From assembly GCA_027619145.1 (NCBI GenBank), contig JAQCGA010000235.1:1-6619 (forward strand): a stretch of DNA of 6,619 nt. Direction: 5' to 3'. The position numbers and the translations under genes were made by a program. The notes under the pieces were generated by a model. The model did no database searches. It was not told where the DNA came from and saw nothing but the letters and a program-made list of their open reading frames with translations. Source of the stretch: a bacterium (GTDB taxonomy: Bacteria > Latescibacterota > UBA2968 > GCA-2709665). Positions 5,558-6,619 of the stretch are shown piece by piece; within the stretch, counting starts at the first letter, position 1, and each line of letters opens with the position of its first letter.

Positions 5558-5998
5558 ATGGAGTGGTGTGGATCAGGGGAGGCGCAATGGGTTTTGGGTA
5601 GGAGGTGGTTCTGGATAGGGGTTGTTGCTCTGTTTCTGTTCTGGGGCTGTGGAGAAAAATCCGTGGGTCTGGATGCAAACGAGCTTTCAAATATGCTGTC
5701 TCTGACAAACGTGAGCAAACAACCGATTCCAGACGTGCTGAACACATCTCAGGTTGCCGGGGTGGTGATTGATGTGGATGTGGTTCAGGTGGGAGATTTT
5801 CCGATCCTGGTGCCGTTTTTGATACGGTGGCAGATTCGGGATGCGCAGGGAGAGGTGCTGGGAGAAACCACCCGGCGTTTTGAGAAGGATCTGGCACCTG
5901 GAGCCCGTGTTCACACAACGCTGCGGGTCACGTTTTTAGCCCGGCCGAATTTGGGTGGATTGCAGGATCTGGTGACGTTTGACCCGCTGCCGAGATGA
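5558..5998 (+). CDS. Small lipoprotein or membrane-anchored protein of unknown function
   Basis: 146 residues from ATG at 5558, chosen because AAGGAG (5544-5549) lies 8 bases upstream; an in-frame ATG at 5525 would add 11 residues but lacks such a site. An N-terminal signal (R15-R16, then FWIGVVALFLFWGC, 18-31) ends in F-W-G-C31. Glycine before cysteine and the following GEKS suggest lipidation, although the bulky residues at -3 and -2 are not classical for a lipobox. Residues 45-143 are rich in alternating hydrophobic residues (GVVIDVDVVQVGDFPILVPFLIRWQI, LRVTFLARP), suggesting a beta-sandwich, perhaps LEA- or immunoglobulin-like. I do not recognise the family. It follows uppP by 34 bases, so an envelope role is plausible. 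No clear terminator follows. Confidence 0.6.
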   Translation: MEWCGSGEAQWVLGRRWFWIGVVALFLFWGCGEKSVGLDANELSNMLSLTNVSKQPIPDVLNTSQVAGVVIDVDVVQVGDFPILVPFLIRWQIRDAQGEVLGETTRRFEKDLAPGARVHTTLRVTFLARPNLGGLQDLVTFDPLPR

Positions 5999-6042
5999 GG
6001 GTGGCCAGGAGAATGTGCGGGAAATTTTGGTCCAGAAAAGGC

Positions 6043-6071
6043 TTGATCGGGTACCGAGAATATGGTATTAT
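6043..6071 (+). promoter_or_regulatory. Sigma-70-type promoter upstream of the phosphatase gene (distal)
   Basis: TTGATC (6043-6048), a 17-base spacer and TATTAT (6066-6071). The -10 box is 5/6 and the -35 box 4/6. It would give a leader of about 70 bases before ATG 6147. Confidence 0.5.
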
Positions 6072-6091
6072 GGGTGGCCAATTTTGCGCGA

Positions 6092-6120
6092 TTGAAATTG
6101 AAAAATTACATTCATATTGT
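6092..6120 (+). promoter_or_regulatory. Possible second, proximal promoter of the phosphatase gene
   Basis: TTGAAA (6092-6097; 5/6), a 17-base AT-rich spacer and TATTGT (6115-6120; 4/6). The start would fall near 6127, just before the ribosome site AGGGA (6132-6136). Confidence 0.4.
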
Positions 6121-6146
6121 TGCACTAGAACAGGGATATATGATAT

Positions 6147-6619
6147 ATGGAATTATATTTAATTCGCCACGGACAGTCGTTTAACAATGCATTGAAAGAT
6201 AGCAGTCAGCGGGTGTGTGATCCGCCTTTGACGGAGATTGGGGTGGCGCAGGCCGAGCGGGCAGGAGAATATTTGAAAGCGGCCTCGGCTGCACCGGGTT
6301 CGCTGGAAGTGGCTGCGGATGTGCAAAATAAAACTGGGTATGTCTTTACTCGAATTTTTTGTAGTGCCATGCTACGGACCTTGCAGACGACGTTGCCTAT
6401 TGCAAGGGCATTGGATATGCGGCCCGAGATCTGGCTGGATGTGCATGAAGAAGGCGGTATTTGGCGAGATGCAGGAGATGGGCAGGGACCGATTGGGTAT
6501 TCTGGTCTGGTGCGGGGAGAGATTGAGGCGCAGTTTCCGGGATTTGTGATTCCGGACGAGATTACAGAGAAAGGCTGGTGGAACCGCCCGGCAGAGACAA
6601 AAGAGGAGTGGACGGTTCG
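6147..6619 (+). CDS. Histidine phosphatase / phosphoglycerate mutase family protein (3' end cut by window edge)
   Basis: 157 residues are visible from ATG at 6147, preceded by AGGGA at a 10-base distance. The reading frame runs through the last base of the window. The N-terminal LIRHGQSFNN (5-14) is the RHG signature with the phospho-accepting H8. SAMLRTLQTTLPIA (73-86) supplies a phosphate-pocket arginine, and VHEEGGIW (99-106) the expected acid-base glutamate. Enzymes of this superfamily move or remove phosphate from small molecules or proteins through a phosphohistidine. Cofactor-dependent phosphoglycerate mutase, fructose-2,6-bisphosphatase and alpha-ribazole phosphatase are known examples. 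The insert at 50-66 and the segment WRDAGDGQGPIGYSGLVRGEIEAQFP are unlike classical glycolytic GpmA, so a phosphatase of unknown substrate is more likely. It appears to have its own promoter(s) and is not tightly linked to the upstream gene. Confidence 0.85.
   Translation, partial: MELYLIRHGQSFNNALKDSSQRVCDPPLTEIGVAQAERAGEYLKAASAAPGSLEVAADVQNKTGYVFTRIFCSAMLRTLQTTLPIARALDMRPEIWLDVHEEGGIWRDAGDGQGPIGYSGLVRGEIEAQFPGFVIPDEITEKGWWNRPAETKEEWTV

Overview
This 6.6 kb bacterial window, of moderate to fairly high GC, carries four complete genes, two genes cut by the window edges, one unknown gene, and an unusually rich non-coding stretch. UppP (undecaprenyl pyrophosphate recycling), a probable lipoprotein and good sigma-70-type promoters suggest a Gram-negative-like bacterium. 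Nothing fixes the phylum; an uncultivated environmental lineage is a guess.

Minus-strand half (about 4630 down to 1). A strong promoter (TTGACT-17-TATGAT) drives a C39-like cysteine peptidase fold protein (4536-3931), a GNAT acetyltransferase (3911-3267) and a class III, GabT-like aminotransferase (3203-1860). These lie head to tail and are probably one operon. Past the aminotransferase come 856 bases without a gene, then an ATP-grasp carboxylate-amine ligase gene (1003 to beyond base 1). ATP-grasp, GNAT and papain-like peptidase genes are known to cluster in amide-bond and small-peptide metabolism. The set here therefore looks like a small amino-acid-derived metabolite pathway; the product is unknown.

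Non-coding region 1004-1859. Its minus strand has a near-ideal promoter (TTGACG-17-TATTAT, 1840-1812). Next is a sequence with the hallmarks of a cyclic-di-GMP-I (GEMM-I) riboswitch, about 1805-1672. Next is a chain of mutually exclusive pairings built on one reused word (GCCGCAC/GTGCGGC), which includes two intrinsic terminators (1569-1527 and 1453-1410). The layout predicts a c-di-GMP 'ON' transcription switch whose only visible downstream gene is the ATP-grasp ligase, about 670 bases away. Closer to that gene are two abutting inverted repeats (1363-1394) and a compact GC-rich element with UUCG-type hairpins, flanked by ACGCAAAGG direct repeats (1115-1211).

Plus-strand half (4744 to the end). 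Divergent from the C39 operon are uppP (4744-5523), then a small membrane-anchored or lipoprotein gene of unknown function (5558-5998). A promoter region (6043-6120, two possible sigma-70 promoters) follows, then a histidine phosphatase/phosphoglycerate mutase family gene that runs off the right edge (6147-6619).
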